From Litorivita pollutaquae (GTDB lineage: Bacteria > Pseudomonadota > Alphaproteobacteria > Rhodobacterales > Rhodobacteraceae), in assembly GCF_003205515.1 (NCBI RefSeq), contig NZ_KZ826485.1:62001-126000 (forward strand): a stretch of 64,000 bases of DNA, written 5' to 3'. Below are positions 48,155-59,110 of this stretch, piece by piece (position 1 is the stretch's first letter; each line of letters opens with the position of its first letter). The position numbers and the translations under genes were made by a program. The notes under the pieces are model-generated. The model worked only from the letters and a program-made list of their open reading frames with translations, was not told the DNA's origin and searched no databases.

Positions 48155-49639
48155 TTGAACCAGAACAACAAGCCCGGTGCGCAAAACCCCGTTACGGACG
48201 GCGAGGCGCAGTCATCCCGCGACGCCGAACCCTCTGGCCACGCGGACCGCAAAGATAGCCCATCGAACGCCAACGCCGCGCAGGCACAGCCAAAGCCACC
48301 GCAAGGTGGCGCGCGGGGTGGCTCTGGCGGGCAAAACCGACAGGGCCGTCAGGGTCAGGGTCAGGGTCAGGGTCAGGGTCAGGGTCAGGGTCAGGGTCAG
48401 GGTCAGAAACCAAACCAAAACGGCGCGCCCAATCAAGGCAAAACAGGGCAAAACCAGCCCAACCCAAACCGATCTGGCCCACAACACCAGCGCCCCGTCG
48501 TGCAGGTCAAACCGATCGCCCGGCCGGCCCGCATGCGTAGGCGGCATCGCGGATTGCTCGTCTCCTTTCTCTTTCTGGTGTGCCTGCCGATCGCCCTCAT
48601 GTCCTACTACCTGTGGGTCCGCAGCGTCGATCAATATGCGTCGACCACCGCCTTCACGGTCCAGCGCGAAACCGGGGGCAGCGCGGTTGATCTGCTTGGC
48701 GGATTGTCACAACTGTCCGGCGGCGGAAGCTCGTCGGACACCGACATCCTGTATGAGTTCATCCAAAGTCAGGAACTCGTGCGCCGCGTCGATGCGGTTG
48801 TCGACCTGCGGGCGCATTATACCCAACATTGGGGAACCGATCCGCTCTTCTCGCTCAAACCCGACGCGACCCTCGAAGATTTGGTAAAATACTGGCAACG
48901 CATCGTGCGGATTTCCTACGATCAATCGGCCAGTCTGATTGAATTGCGGGTGCTGGCATTTGATGCGCAAACCGCGCAATCCATCGCCGAAGAAGTGGTT
49001 GACGAAAGCCAATCCATGATCAATGCCCTCAACGCTGCGGCCCGCGACGACACCATTCGCTATGCGCTCTTTGATCTGGAAGAGGCATTGGATCGTCTCA
49101 AGACCGCGCGCGAAGCCCTGACGGCCTTTCGTACCCGCACGCAGATCGTCGATCCCAGCGCCGACATTCAGGGCCGCATGGGTGTGTTGAACAACCTGCA
49201 ACAGCAGCTTGCCGAGGCACTGATTGAATTCGACATCTTGTCGGAAACCACCAAACGCACCGACCCGCGACTACAACAGGCCGAACGTCGCATCGAAGTG
49301 ATCCAAAGCCGAATCGCTCAAGAGCGGTTAACCTTCGCCACCGCCGAAGCAGGCCAGAATGGCGAAGATTATCCGACACTCATGGCGGAATTCGAAAGCT
49401 TGACCGTGGACCGCGAATTCTCCGAAGAAGCGTATCGCGCGGCCCTCGCGGCCGTAGAGATCGCCCGTTCGAACGCCGCCCGCAAAAGCCGATATCTCGC
49501 GACCTATATCGCCCCGACGCTGGCGGAAACGGCGCAATATCCACAACGGATCACCTGGACCTTGCTGACAGCGCTGTTCTCGCTGCTGCTGTGGTCGATT
49601 TGCGTCTTGGTCTATTATTCCATCCGTGACCGGCATTGA
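48155..49639 (+). CDS. kpsE: Capsular polysaccharide export inner-membrane protein (KpsE-like)
   Basis: This polysaccharide co-polymerase/export adaptor spans the periplasm from the inner membrane. The 494-residue protein has an N-terminal cytosolic part of about 130 residues rich in Gly, Gln, Pro and Asn, with a (QG)n tract from residues 65-84. A membrane helix lies near residue 130 (LLVSFLFLVCLPIALMSYYL), then a long periplasmic coiled coil (TAREALTAFRTRTQIVDPSAD in parts) and a C-terminal helix (LLTALFSLLLWSICVLVYY). The start is TTG at 48155 with GGAG upstream. The long Gln/Gly extension is unusual for KpsE. kpsT follows after 33 bases. Confidence 0.9.
   Translation: MNQNNKPGAQNPVTDGEAQSSRDAEPSGHADRKDSPSNANAAQAQPKPPQGGARGGSGGQNRQGRQGQGQGQGQGQGQGQGQGQKPNQNGAPNQGKTGQNQPNPNRSGPQHQRPVVQVKPIARPARMRRRHRGLLVSFLFLVCLPIALMSYYLWVRSVDQYASTTAFTVQRETGGSAVDLLGGLSQLSGGGSSSDTDILYEFIQSQELVRRVDAVVDLRAHYTQHWGTDPLFSLKPDATLEDLVKYWQRIVRISYDQSASLIELRVLAFDAQTAQSIAEEVVDESQSMINALNAAARDDTIRYALFDLEEALDRLKTAREALTAFRTRTQIVDPSADIQGRMGVLNNLQQQLAEALIEFDILSETTKRTDPRLQQAERRIEVIQSRIAQERLTFATAEAGQNGEDYPTLMAEFESLTVDREFSEEAYRAALAAVEIARSNAARKSRYLATYIAPTLAETAQYPQRITWTLLTALFSLLLWSICVLVYYSIRDRH
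48348..48406 (+). repeat. Hexanucleotide microsatellite (GTCAGG)n in kpsE
   Basis: Nine full tandem copies of GTCAGG plus 5 bases of a tenth encode the (QG) tract in frame. Because the unit is 6 bases, copy-number change keeps the frame but changes length of the cytosolic tail. Confidence 0.95.
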
Positions 49640-49672
49640 CCCTGTTGCCCGGCGCATGAAAGGAACGCGTGG

Positions 49673-50326
49673 ATGCTGCGGTGCGATCATATTACCAAAT
49701 CCTTTGCGGTGAAGAACGGGTATAAAACCGTTTTGGATGACGTCAGCGTTGCCTTTCCTGATGGGAAATCGGTCGCTCTTTTGGGGCAAAACGGGGCGGG
49801 GAAATCGACACTGCTGCACATCATCGCCGGCACGTTGCAACCGGACAGAGGCACATTAACCACCGACCGGTCGATTTCCTGGCCCGTTGGGTTTGCCGGA
49901 TCGTTCCACGGCGAGATGACCGGCGCCCAGAATGTTCGGTTTATTGCCCGCATATACGGGGTCGACACCTATGAGCTTGAAGGCTTCGTCGAGGATTTTG
50001 CCGAACTTGGCGCGCATTTCAACATGCCGGTGCGCTCTTATTCCTCTGGCATGCGCTCGCGACTGGCGTTTGGCGCGTCGATGGGGATCGGGTTCGACAC
50101 CTATCTGGTCGATGAAGTCACGGCCGTGGGCGACCAACGGTTCCGCCGCAAAAGCCGCGCGGTGTTCTTGGAGCGGATGCGCAATGCCGGTGCGCTGGTG
50201 GTCAATCACGACATGAACCAAATCCGGCAGCTGTGCGATGTGGGGTGCGTTTTGCACAATGGCGGATTGGAATATTTCGATGATCTCGGCGACGCCATCG
50301 CCCGCCATGAAGCGTTGATGGCGTAA
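49673..50326 (+). CDS. kpsT: ABC polysaccharide export ATP-binding protein (KpsT-like)
   Basis: This is the ATPase of the polysaccharide ABC transporter, working with the permease. The 217-residue protein has Walker A GQNGAGKST (residues 39-47), the signature SYSSGMRSRLAFG, Walker B-region YLVDEVTAVGD and the switch His VVNHDMNQI. The signature differs from canonical LSGGQ as usual in KpsT. It lies 33 bases after kpsE and just before the RTX gene. Permease and ATPase genes are split by kpsE on opposite strands. Confidence 0.95.
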   Translation: MLRCDHITKSFAVKNGYKTVLDDVSVAFPDGKSVALLGQNGAGKSTLLHIIAGTLQPDRGTLTTDRSISWPVGFAGSFHGEMTGAQNVRFIARIYGVDTYELEGFVEDFAELGAHFNMPVRSYSSGMRSRLAFGASMGIGFDTYLVDEVTAVGDQRFRRKSRAVFLERMRNAGALVVNHDMNQIRQLCDVGCVLHNGGLEYFDDLGDAIARHEALMA

Positions 50327-50520
50327 TCGGCCACGTTCCTGCCCAATGGACGACCCGCCCCGAAACCGGCAACAACATGGCTACCAAAACCTAAACGCCG
50401 ACAACCCCTCATAAGATAGATTAAGATTGGAAACGATCTCCATATTCTCGCCTGATTTTCCAGCACGCGCGTTAACCTTTGACACTGCATTGTCAGCCGG
50501 TATTCGCAAACGGATTGAGC

Positions 50521-53500
50521 ATGAGCTACTTAGGTTTCAGGACAATGGTCGGCAGCGGGCAAGAGATGCTCGACGTCGCGATTTCCGACATCGACGTGCA
50601 GGTCACGGACCAAGGGGTTTTCGCCTATGCGACCAGCGGCACCTATGGCGGCTTGACCTCTTACGAGCTGATTTCAGGCAGCAATGCCACGCTCGTCGAT
50701 GCCGCCTTTTTCACCTCCTCCATGGCAGCCGTGGCCGATACCCAGATCACCACCGTCACCCTGTCGGGCCAAGGCTATGTGCTCACCGGCAATGACAGCT
50801 CCGGCGCCTTGGTCGGCCATTATGTCGACGACGATGGCACCATCGGCAGCGCCACGGCGATCAGCGGCATACAATCCTCCGGCTCGGGCCGGGTGACGGC
50901 TTTTACTTCGGTCAATCTTCTGGGCGGCGAATTTTTCTACTTCGCTCAAGAAGGGGGCACAGAAATTCACGCCTATCGTTGGGGATCCGGTTCGGCACAA
51001 TATGTCGCCTCGGCCTCGGCGCAGGACACTGACACCTCCTATATGCAAGACGCTGCCGCTTTGGTGCAGGCCACCGTGGATGGCGTCACCTATCTGCTCG
51101 TCGCCTCCAATTCAGAGCATGGCGTCACCGCATATCGTGTCGACGCGCAAAGCGGGAATCTAAGTGAAACCACCTCCTTGGGCGCGGGCAACGGGTTGGG
51201 GGTAAACACGCCAACGGCGATGCAGGTGGCGCAGGTCAACGGCGAAACCTATGTGATTTTGGGGGCGGCGGGCAGTCAATCCATTTCGGTGATGCGCCTT
51301 GATGCAGCGGGCAACTTAACCCCGACGGACCACATCCTTGATACGCTATCGACACGGTTCGGCGGCCTCACCTCTCTCGAGGTCACCACCGTGGACGACC
51401 GCGTCTATATTCTGGCAGGTGGGGCGGATGATGGCATTTCGCTCTTCACGCTATTGCCCGGCGGGCGGTTGGTGCATCTGCAATCCATCGAAGACAGCCT
51501 CAGCATGGGCCTGCAAAACATCGAGGCGCTCTCTCTGACCTCTGCGGGCGGCGAGATGATCGTCATGGCCGCTTCGCAATCCGAAGCCGGATTGACGCAA
51601 CTGGCAATGTCCACCGAAAGCCAGGGCCAAACCATTTCCCATGGGTCCGGCGGCGGCACACAAAACGGCACATCGGGCGACGATATCTTGATGGGAAACG
51701 GCGGCAACGACAGTCTCTCTGGCGGGGCAGGCAACGACATCATCGTCGATGGCGACGGCGCCGACACGCTACGCGGGGGCGCGGGGGCGGACATCTTTAT
51801 CCTCGACTACGACCAACGCACCGACACAATCGTCGATTTTGAACGCGGGGTGGATCGCTTCGACCTCAGCGCCTTTCCAATGCTCTATTCGACCCAACAA
51901 CTTACGCTGCTTAGCACCTCCTGGGGCGCGCGAGTCAGTTTCCGTAACGAGGTCATTGACGTCTATGCCGCAAGCGGCGGCTACCTCAGCATGACCGATC
52001 TTTTCGGATATGAAATCACCGGCCCAAACCGTCCGATGATGTTGGTGCGCGTGCCGGTACGCGGCACCGAAGGCAATGATGCAATGACCGGCGAAGCGAT
52101 CGGCGACGACATCCGCGCCTTGGGTGGGCATGATTGGGTCGATGGCAAAGACGGGGACGATAGCATTCTGGGCGAAGCGGGCAACGATACGCTTTTGGGC
52201 AGCGCGGGACGCGACACGCTCGAGGGCGGAACCGGCGAAGACAGCATGAACGGCGGCGCAGGCGATGACCTTCTCCACGGCGATGCGGGTCACGACAGCC
52301 TATTTGGCGGCGACGGGGACGATACCATAACCGGCGGCACCGGTAATGACCGGATCGACGGCAGCAACGGCAGCGACAGCCTGCTCGGTGGCGACGGCAA
52401 CGACACGATGTTCGGCGGCGCGCTAAATGATACGATCATAGGGGGCGACGGAGATGATATCATCGACGCAGGGGCCTGGGCCGATACCGTCAACGCAGGG
52501 CGCGGCCATGACACGGTGACCGGCGGTCTTGGCTCTGATCTGGTCTGGCTCGGTGATGGAAACGACGCGTTTATTGACGATGCACAAGAGGGCCCGCAGG
52601 GCAGCGACACGGTCTATGGCGGCGCGGGCATGGACACGATCCTCGCTTTGGGTGGCGACGATGTGATTGACGGAGGCACCGATAATGACGTCATAGAGGG
52701 CGGCGAGGGCAGTGATATATTACAGGGCGGCAGCGGCGATGACATCCTGCGGGGGCAAAACGGGCAGGACGATATTTCCGGCGGCAGCGGACATGATATC
52801 GTCGATGGCGGGGCGGACAATGACACACTGCGTGGGGATGGCGGAAACGACACCCTGCGCGGCAGTAGCGGCGAAGATTACCTCACCGGCGGTGACGGGG
52901 ATGATTTGGCCTATGGCGGATGGGGCCACGACACGTTGGTCGGCGGAAACGGGAACGACAGGCTTTATGGTTACGCGGGCCACGACCGGCTTTATGGCGG
53001 CGCCCATAACGATGCCCTGTTCGGCGAGGTCGGCAATGACACGGCGTATGGCGGGAACGGCGATGACAGTCTTTGGGGCGGAGAGGGTGATGACAACCTT
53101 TTTGGCAATGGCGGCGTCGACTTTTTGGCGGGCGAGGACGGAGATGACATCCTTGATGGCGGCAGCGGTGCGGACCGGTTGGAAGGCGGCCTAGGCAACG
53201 ATGTGCTGTCCGGCGGGGACGATACCGACAGGCTGATCGGCAACGACGGGAATGATACGATTTATGGCGGCCAAGCCGGCGACTATATCTTCGCTGGCGC
53301 TGGAGACGATTGGGTGTATGGCGATAATGGCCTAGATCAAATCATGCTGGGCGATGGCGACGACTCGTTTTTCGACAATGCACAGCGCGGCATCTATGCC
53401 GCCGACACGGTCGATGGAGGCAATGGCAACGACCTGTTAACCGGCGGCGGCGGCAATGACAGCCTAAAGGGTGGAAACGGGCATGACACGATCACCGGTG

Positions 53501-53907
53501 GCACCGACCACGATCGCCTGTTCGGTAACGGCGGTAATGATCTCGTCTTAGGTGAAGACGGTAATGATTATATCGCAGGCAACGATGGCAACGACCGGCT
53601 TTTCGGCAATGACGGTGATGATACTCTCAATGGTGGCAGCGGAAATGACGTAATGTATGGCGGCGCAGGCGATGATGTTTTCATCTTGGCGGCCGATCAT
53701 GGCGACGACACCATCACCGGGTTTGATACGGGCGCCGACCTGCTGCAATTTATCACCGATGATGACCCCTCGGCCCCAAGCTCGCGCAACGATGTGACCA
53801 TGACCTTCAACGATGGCGACACCCATCTCACCAGCAGCTTTGGCACCATCGTGATCGAGGACACGCTGCCGTGGTTGATCAGTATCGCCAACTTCGAGTT
53901 TGTCTAG
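50521..53907 (+). CDS. Beta-propeller plus RTX calcium-binding secreted protein
   Basis: This large protein of 1128 residues is probably secreted by a type I system. Residues about 20-365 carry repeating blades (ITTVTLSGQGYVLTGND, GVTYLLVASNSEHGVTAYRVD, LTSLEVTTVDDRVYILAGG) like a lactonase-type beta-propeller. RTX nonapeptides (GGxGxDxLx) begin near residue 380, pause at about 430-515 (a beta region), and resume to about 1070. The end is a C-terminal domain with FILAADHGDDTITGF and DTLPWLISIANFEFV, as in type I secretion signals. No signal peptide is seen. The ATG at 50521 is used rather than a TTG at 50479. No T1SS genes are in the window. Function is not known; adhesion or enzyme activity is possible. 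Confidence 0.85.
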   Translation: MSYLGFRTMVGSGQEMLDVAISDIDVQVTDQGVFAYATSGTYGGLTSYELISGSNATLVDAAFFTSSMAAVADTQITTVTLSGQGYVLTGNDSSGALVGHYVDDDGTIGSATAISGIQSSGSGRVTAFTSVNLLGGEFFYFAQEGGTEIHAYRWGSGSAQYVASASAQDTDTSYMQDAAALVQATVDGVTYLLVASNSEHGVTAYRVDAQSGNLSETTSLGAGNGLGVNTPTAMQVAQVNGETYVILGAAGSQSISVMRLDAAGNLTPTDHILDTLSTRFGGLTSLEVTTVDDRVYILAGGADDGISLFTLLPGGRLVHLQSIEDSLSMGLQNIEALSLTSAGGEMIVMAASQSEAGLTQLAMSTESQGQTISHGSGGGTQNGTSGDDILMGNGGNDSLSGGAGNDIIVDGDGADTLRGGAGADIFILDYDQRTDTIVDFERGVDRFDLSAFPMLYSTQQLTLLSTSWGARVSFRNEVIDVYAASGGYLSMTDLFGYEITGPNRPMMLVRVPVRGTEGNDAMTGEAIGDDIRALGGHDWVDGKDGDDSILGEAGNDTLLGSAGRDTLEGGTGEDSMNGGAGDDLLHGDAGHDSLFGGDGDDTITGGTGNDRIDGSNGSDSLLGGDGNDTMFGGALNDTIIGGDGDDIIDAGAWADTVNAGRGHDTVTGGLGSDLVWLGDGNDAFIDDAQEGPQGSDTVYGGAGMDTILALGGDDVIDGGTDNDVIEGGEGSDILQGGSGDDILRGQNGQDDISGGSGHDIVDGGADNDTLRGDGGNDTLRGSSGEDYLTGGDGDDLAYGGWGHDTLVGGNGNDRLYGYAGHDRLYGGAHNDALFGEVGNDTAYGGNGDDSLWGGEGDDNLFGNGGVDFLAGEDGDDILDGGSGADRLEGGLGNDVLSGGDDTDRLIGNDGNDTIYGGQAGDYIFAGAGDDWVYGDNGLDQIMLGDGDDSFFDNAQRGIYAADTVDGGNGNDLLTGGGGNDSLKGGNGHDTITGGTDHDRLFGNGGNDLVLGEDGNDYIAGNDGNDRLFGNDGDDTLNGGSGNDVMYGGAGDDVFILAADHGDDTITGFDTGADLLQFITDDDPSAPSSRNDVTMTFNDGDTHLTSSFGTIVIEDTLPWLISIANFEFV
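51680..53690 (+). repeat. RTX repeat-coding region
   Basis: This segment encodes dozens of GGxGxDxLx calcium-binding nonapeptides, giving a 27-base period at the DNA level. It is interrupted at about 51800-52060 by a non-repeat domain. Two irregular blocks with the pattern D-A-Q-x-G (52463-52622 and 53279-53420) recur within it. Confidence 0.9.
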
Positions 53908-53995
53908 GCCGAGCGAACCGCACTATCCGGCACGTGCGAAATGCACCCCGCTTCCCGATCATATTGCCTGCATCGGCGAGTCCGACCTCACCGGA

Positions 53996-56704
53996 TCAAC
54001 TGTAAGAGAAGATCACATCGGACAGGCCGGTGCTGTCGGTCATTCCATCAAAGAAGATCACATCGGCAGCGTTAAAGGCCAACTCGTAGCCGCCCGCCAC
54101 CGATTCGCCATAGATATCGACAATCTGCGTGCCGCTGAGCGTCCCACTGCCCCAAGGCGTGGAGGCAAAGGACAATATGTCTTCGGAAATATCGAAATCC
54201 GTGAAGGTATCGGCGCCACCGTAGAAGACGAATTCATCCGCGCCAAGACCGCCGCTCACGATGTCGTCGCCGACCCCGCCAGTCACAGTGTCGTCGCCGA
54301 CCCCGCCAGTCACCACATCCGCGCCCTCACCGCCATCGACCACGTCATGGCCTTTGCCGCCGCCGACCCTATCATTGCCAGCATTGCCATAGAGCCAGTC
54401 GTCATCAAGCGCACCATAGAGCGTATCGTTGCCGTTGCCGCCATAGGCGGTATCGTTGCCCTGTTCGCCCAAAACCAAATCATTATTACCGCCACCGAAC
54501 AATTGGTCATACCCTTGACGGCCATGGAGCGTATCGTTGCCGCCCGCACCAATCAATGTGTCACCTCTCCAGCCGCCATCAATGAGATCCGCGCCCTTAC
54601 CGCCATGGATGCTGTCGTGACCATCGGCGCCGCGCAATGTGTCATCACCTGGCGCACCGATCAGCGTGTCATTGCCCACGCCGCCAGTCACGCTGTCATC
54701 GCCCGTACCGCCAGCCAAATAGTCGTCGCCGCCTCCGCCATAAAGTGAATCATTGCCGTCGCCAGCATAGACCGTATCGGCCCCCTGCACCCCTTCTTGC
54801 ACGTCGTCGAAAAACACATCATTGCCCTCATCGAGCCAAATGGTATCTTTCCCCATACCGCCATAAACGGTATCGGTACCCGCGCCCGCGCGAATGGTAT
54901 CGGCCCAGGTGCCGCCATCGATCACATCATCGCCGGCGCCGCCCTCCAAGGTGTCTCGCCCGGCCCCTCCCTCAAGACTGTCGTTACCGCGCATCCCAAG
55001 GATATGGTTCTCCAACGCATTGCCGGTCAGCGTGTCATCACCATCGCCAGCCACCAAACCCTCGATCACATCTGCATTCGCAAAGCTCGCCCAGATTACA
55101 TTATCGACCCTAAAGGCAGAGGTGCCAGTGGCGTGAAACGAAACATCGCCGGTCAGAGCCGCAAGGTTGACCCATTGCTCGCCACTCGCCGCCACGGTGA
55201 TCGACCCCCGAGCTTCTTCGTCGGCGCGAAAATCAAGATAATCGTCGGTGAAATGATAGACCTTATCATCACTCACGGCGCGGCCGTAAAAGGTCAGATC
55301 AAAATCATACAGCCACCCGGTGTCACCCGTAGAGGTGTCCTCGACCTCGACCGCCCATTCGCCGTCGGAATAAGACCCTCGCGCCAGATCAACGCCATAG
55401 GTATAGTCGCCAACCAGCATTTCGTCGCCGCCATCATGGTTCAACAAGACATAGCGCGATCCGTCGGGGCCCACCAAAGTGACCTGAATATCTGACATAT
55501 TAAAATGCGTGAGTTCAATCGTAGCGGCAATATGTTCAACCACCATCCCCGCAGAGGACACTTGCGAAACTGACGTGATCTCGTGGTCGGAAATCGCCAT
55601 TGAGCTCCCGGAATAGGACAGTGTGCTTTGCACCTCGTTTCCCGAGGTTTGCGCGTTCCCGAACAAAGACCAGACCTCTGCCATGCGTACAGCGGCGTAG
55701 GCATCCACCATGCCGAACCCATAGCTGACGTTATAGGTCCGCCCGCCACCGTTCCAGTCGTCTGCACCATTGGCAAACCATGCACCTTCCTCGTAAGAGG
55801 TCGCCGCCGCCCCATAGCTCGATCCGGTGTGCGCCGCCGAGACTGAAAAAATTTCCTGCACATCACGCCAGCCAAGGCCGGCGTTGGCGTCCAACATCAG
55901 CGCCGCAACACCTGAAATCACGGGTGTCGCTGCAGAGGTGCCGCCGAATGTCGATGTATAATCGGTGCCATTATAACCGTTGGGACCGACACGATCGGTC
56001 GTGTATTGCGCCGCCGGTGCGGCAATCAAGACATTCGTACCCCAATTCGAGTAATCGGCAATGATACCGTCCGATCCGGTGGCCGCCACGGAGATCGCAT
56101 AGCGCGTGTTGTTGATCCCGTCGCCTTGCGCATTGCCCATGATCCCGGTGGCTTCCAAAGTCGAGTTATGGTTCTCGTTCCCCGCCGCTTTGGTCACAAT
56201 GGTGCCAAGCCCACCGCGTCCCGTCGCGGTTGCGACACCGATGTGTTCCACTTCGGCATAGGTATATCCGTCAACATCACCAACATCGTTGTCGTCGCCA
56301 AAATTCGGCGTATAGCCCCAGCTGTTGTTCACGACATCGAAATTCGCCATCCAGTCGTATGCATCAAACGTATCGGCGAGACTCACATCGACCAAAAAAT
56401 CGACGCTGGTCAGTGATGCATCGAAGGCAACACCGACAACACCGCTGCCATCATTTTCCGCCGCGATAATTCCGGCCACCGATGTTCCGTGACTGTTGGC
56501 CGCCCCATTCGGTTCGCCATCATCGCCGGGAAAATGCAAGGCGCTGTTATAATTCTCGTCAAACTCGGAATGCAATATATCGACACCGGTGTCATAAACC
56601 CCGACTGCGATTCCGGCACCAGTATATTCATCCCAGATGGTTTCGACATCGCCAATCAGGGTGAAATGCCACTGAAATGCGTAAAGTGAATCGTTCGGCT
56701 GCAT
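53996..56704 (-). CDS. Secreted subtilisin-type serine protease with P domain and RTX repeats
   Basis: This S8 protease of 902 residues has a catalytic triad that is visible: Asp38 (VYDTGVD), His72 (SHGTSVAG) and Ser257 (GGTSAATP), with Asn in NNSWG. Residues about 340-470 form a proprotein-convertase P domain. A linker and RTX repeats (about 545-800) follow, then a type I-like C-terminus ending VIFSYS. The ATG at 56704 has GAGGG upstream and gives the NDSLYAFQWHF start common to this family; a GTG at 56794 would add 30 residues. No signal peptide is seen. It converges on the RTX gene to the left. Calcium-dependent extracellular proteolysis is likely. The substrate is unknown. Confidence 0.9.
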   Translation of the reverse strand: MQPNDSLYAFQWHFTLIGDVETIWDEYTGAGIAVGVYDTGVDILHSEFDENYNSALHFPGDDGEPNGAANSHGTSVAGIIAAENDGSGVVGVAFDASLTSVDFLVDVSLADTFDAYDWMANFDVVNNSWGYTPNFGDDNDVGDVDGYTYAEVEHIGVATATGRGGLGTIVTKAAGNENHNSTLEATGIMGNAQGDGINNTRYAISVAATGSDGIIADYSNWGTNVLIAAPAAQYTTDRVGPNGYNGTDYTSTFGGTSAATPVISGVAALMLDANAGLGWRDVQEIFSVSAAHTGSSYGAAATSYEEGAWFANGADDWNGGGRTYNVSYGFGMVDAYAAVRMAEVWSLFGNAQTSGNEVQSTLSYSGSSMAISDHEITSVSQVSSAGMVVEHIAATIELTHFNMSDIQVTLVGPDGSRYVLLNHDGGDEMLVGDYTYGVDLARGSYSDGEWAVEVEDTSTGDTGWLYDFDLTFYGRAVSDDKVYHFTDDYLDFRADEEARGSITVAASGEQWVNLAALTGDVSFHATGTSAFRVDNVIWASFANADVIEGLVAGDGDDTLTGNALENHILGMRGNDSLEGGAGRDTLEGGAGDDVIDGGTWADTIRAGAGTDTVYGGMGKDTIWLDEGNDVFFDDVQEGVQGADTVYAGDGNDSLYGGGGDDYLAGGTGDDSVTGGVGNDTLIGAPGDDTLRGADGHDSIHGGKGADLIDGGWRGDTLIGAGGNDTLHGRQGYDQLFGGGNNDLVLGEQGNDTAYGGNGNDTLYGALDDDWLYGNAGNDRVGGGKGHDVVDGGEGADVVTGGVGDDTVTGGVGDDIVSGGLGADEFVFYGGADTFTDFDISEDILSFASTPWGSGTLSGTQIVDIYGESVAGGYELAFNAADVIFFDGMTDSTGLSDVIFSYS
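54250..54980 (-). repeat. RTX repeat-coding region of the protease
   Basis: This region codes for GGxGxDxLx nonapeptides on the minus strand and includes the same D-V-Q-E-G block (54771-54914) as in the neighbouring RTX gene. The two proteins seem to share a repeat pool. Confidence 0.85.
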
Positions 56705-56787
56705 GAAATCCCTCGTCGCTCTCATCTCGGATGGCTTCGCAGAATCCCTGCGCCGTCCAAACCAATTTAAAACCCAATTTAACTTAA

Positions 56788-58113
<1,326 letters not shown>

Positions 58114-58136
58114 GGCTGCGCCGACAGGTTGAACGC

Positions 58137-58168
58137 AAAACGCCCGCGCGATTGGCTGCGGGCGTTTT
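58137..58168. terminator. Bidirectional terminator after glf
   Basis: An 11-bp perfect stem (AAAACGCCCGC and its complement) with a 10-base loop lies between converging glf and trhO. A/T runs on both sides make it usable for both strands. Confidence 0.85.
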
Positions 58169-58201
58169 CATATCTGAACGTCTTGCTCTTTGCCTCTAGG
58201 C

Positions 58202-59110
58202 CTAAACCGCGTGGCCTAAATGGCTTTCGCCGCGCTGCCGCGCCAATTCGATTTGTCTTTGCCGCTCGCGGAAGCGCGCTTTATCCGCCTCCGAAGTCTG
58301 ATCGATGCACTGATGACACGACACGCCGTGCTGGTATTCGGCGCGTCCGCGATCTTCGGGCAAAAGCGGACGACGGCACGCATGGCAAAGCTTATGCGGA
58401 CCCTCTTCCAAACCATGCCCAACAGACACCCGCCCGTCGAACACGAAACACTCGCCTTCCCATGTGCTATCGTCCTGCGGCACCTCTTCGAGGTATTTCA
58501 AGATGCCACCTTTGAGGTGGTAAACCTCTTCAACACCCTGCTGCAAAAGGTAATTGGTGCTTTTCTCACACCGAATCCCGCCGGTGCAAAACATCGCCAC
58601 GCGCTTGTTGTGGAACCGCTCTTTGTTTTCCTCCCACCACTGCGGGAACTCACGAAAGCTGGCGGTTTCGGGGTCAATCGCGCCCTCGAATGTGCCAATC
58701 GCCACTTCGTAATCATTGCGCGTATCAATCACCGCCACATCGTCACTGCGGATCAAATCGTTCCAATCGGCGGGTTCAACGTAATGTCCAACAGAGGCAC
58801 GCGGATCGACATCCGGTTGCCCCATCGTGACAATCTCGTTCTTCAAACGCACCTTCATCCGGCCAAAAGGCTGTGCCTCGGCAAAGCTCTCCTTATGCAC
58901 CAAATCACGGCACCCCGGCAGCGCACGAATATGCGCCAGCACCTTATCGATTCCGGCGCGAGAGCCGGCGATCGTGCCGTTGATCCCCTCATGCGCTACA
59001 AGCAAGGATCCGGTGATCCCCTCAGCCGCGCATAGCGCTTTGAGCGGCGCTTGAACGGCCTCGCGGTCAGGAAAACGGGTGAAGTGGTAGAGGGCTGCGA
59101 TGGTATACAT
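58202..59110 (-). CDS. trhO: tRNA uridine-34 hydroxylase TrhO (rhodanese family)
   Basis: This enzyme hydroxylates U34 in the anticodon of several tRNAs using oxygen, toward 5-hydroxyuridine modifications. The 302-residue protein has an N-terminal domain ([29 protein letters not shown]), a rhodanese domain with Cys in [13 protein letters not shown], and a Cys-rich end ([20 protein letters not shown]) that may bind zinc. Length and motifs match the YceA/TrhO family. It converges on glf with a shared terminator. Confidence 0.95.
   Translation of the reverse strand: MYTIAALYHFTRFPDREAVQAPLKALCAAEGITGSLLVAHEGINGTIAGSRAGIDKVLAHIRALPGCRDLVHKESFAEAQPFGRMKVRLKNEIVTMGQPDVDPRASVGHYVEPADWNDLIRSDDVAVIDTRNDYEVAIGTFEGAIDPETASFREFPQWWEENKERFHNKRVAMFCTGGIRCEKSTNYLLQQGVEEVYHLKGGILKYLEEVPQDDSTWEGECFVFDGRVSVGHGLEEGPHKLCHACRRPLLPEDRGRAEYQHGVSCHQCIDQTSEADKARFRERQRQIELARQRGESHLGHAV

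Noticed and set aside
48348-48406. Short tandem repeats considered as a CRISPR array
   Set aside because: Units are 6 bases with no spacers and lie in a coding sequence.
51680-53690. 27-base repeats considered as CRISPR or satellite DNA
   Set aside because: They translate into RTX nonapeptides in one frame of a long gene.
53900-54748. Plus-strand open frame with regular repeats opposite the RTX protease
   Set aside because: The repeats come from the complementary strand of RTX codons, giving a long open antisense frame by composition.
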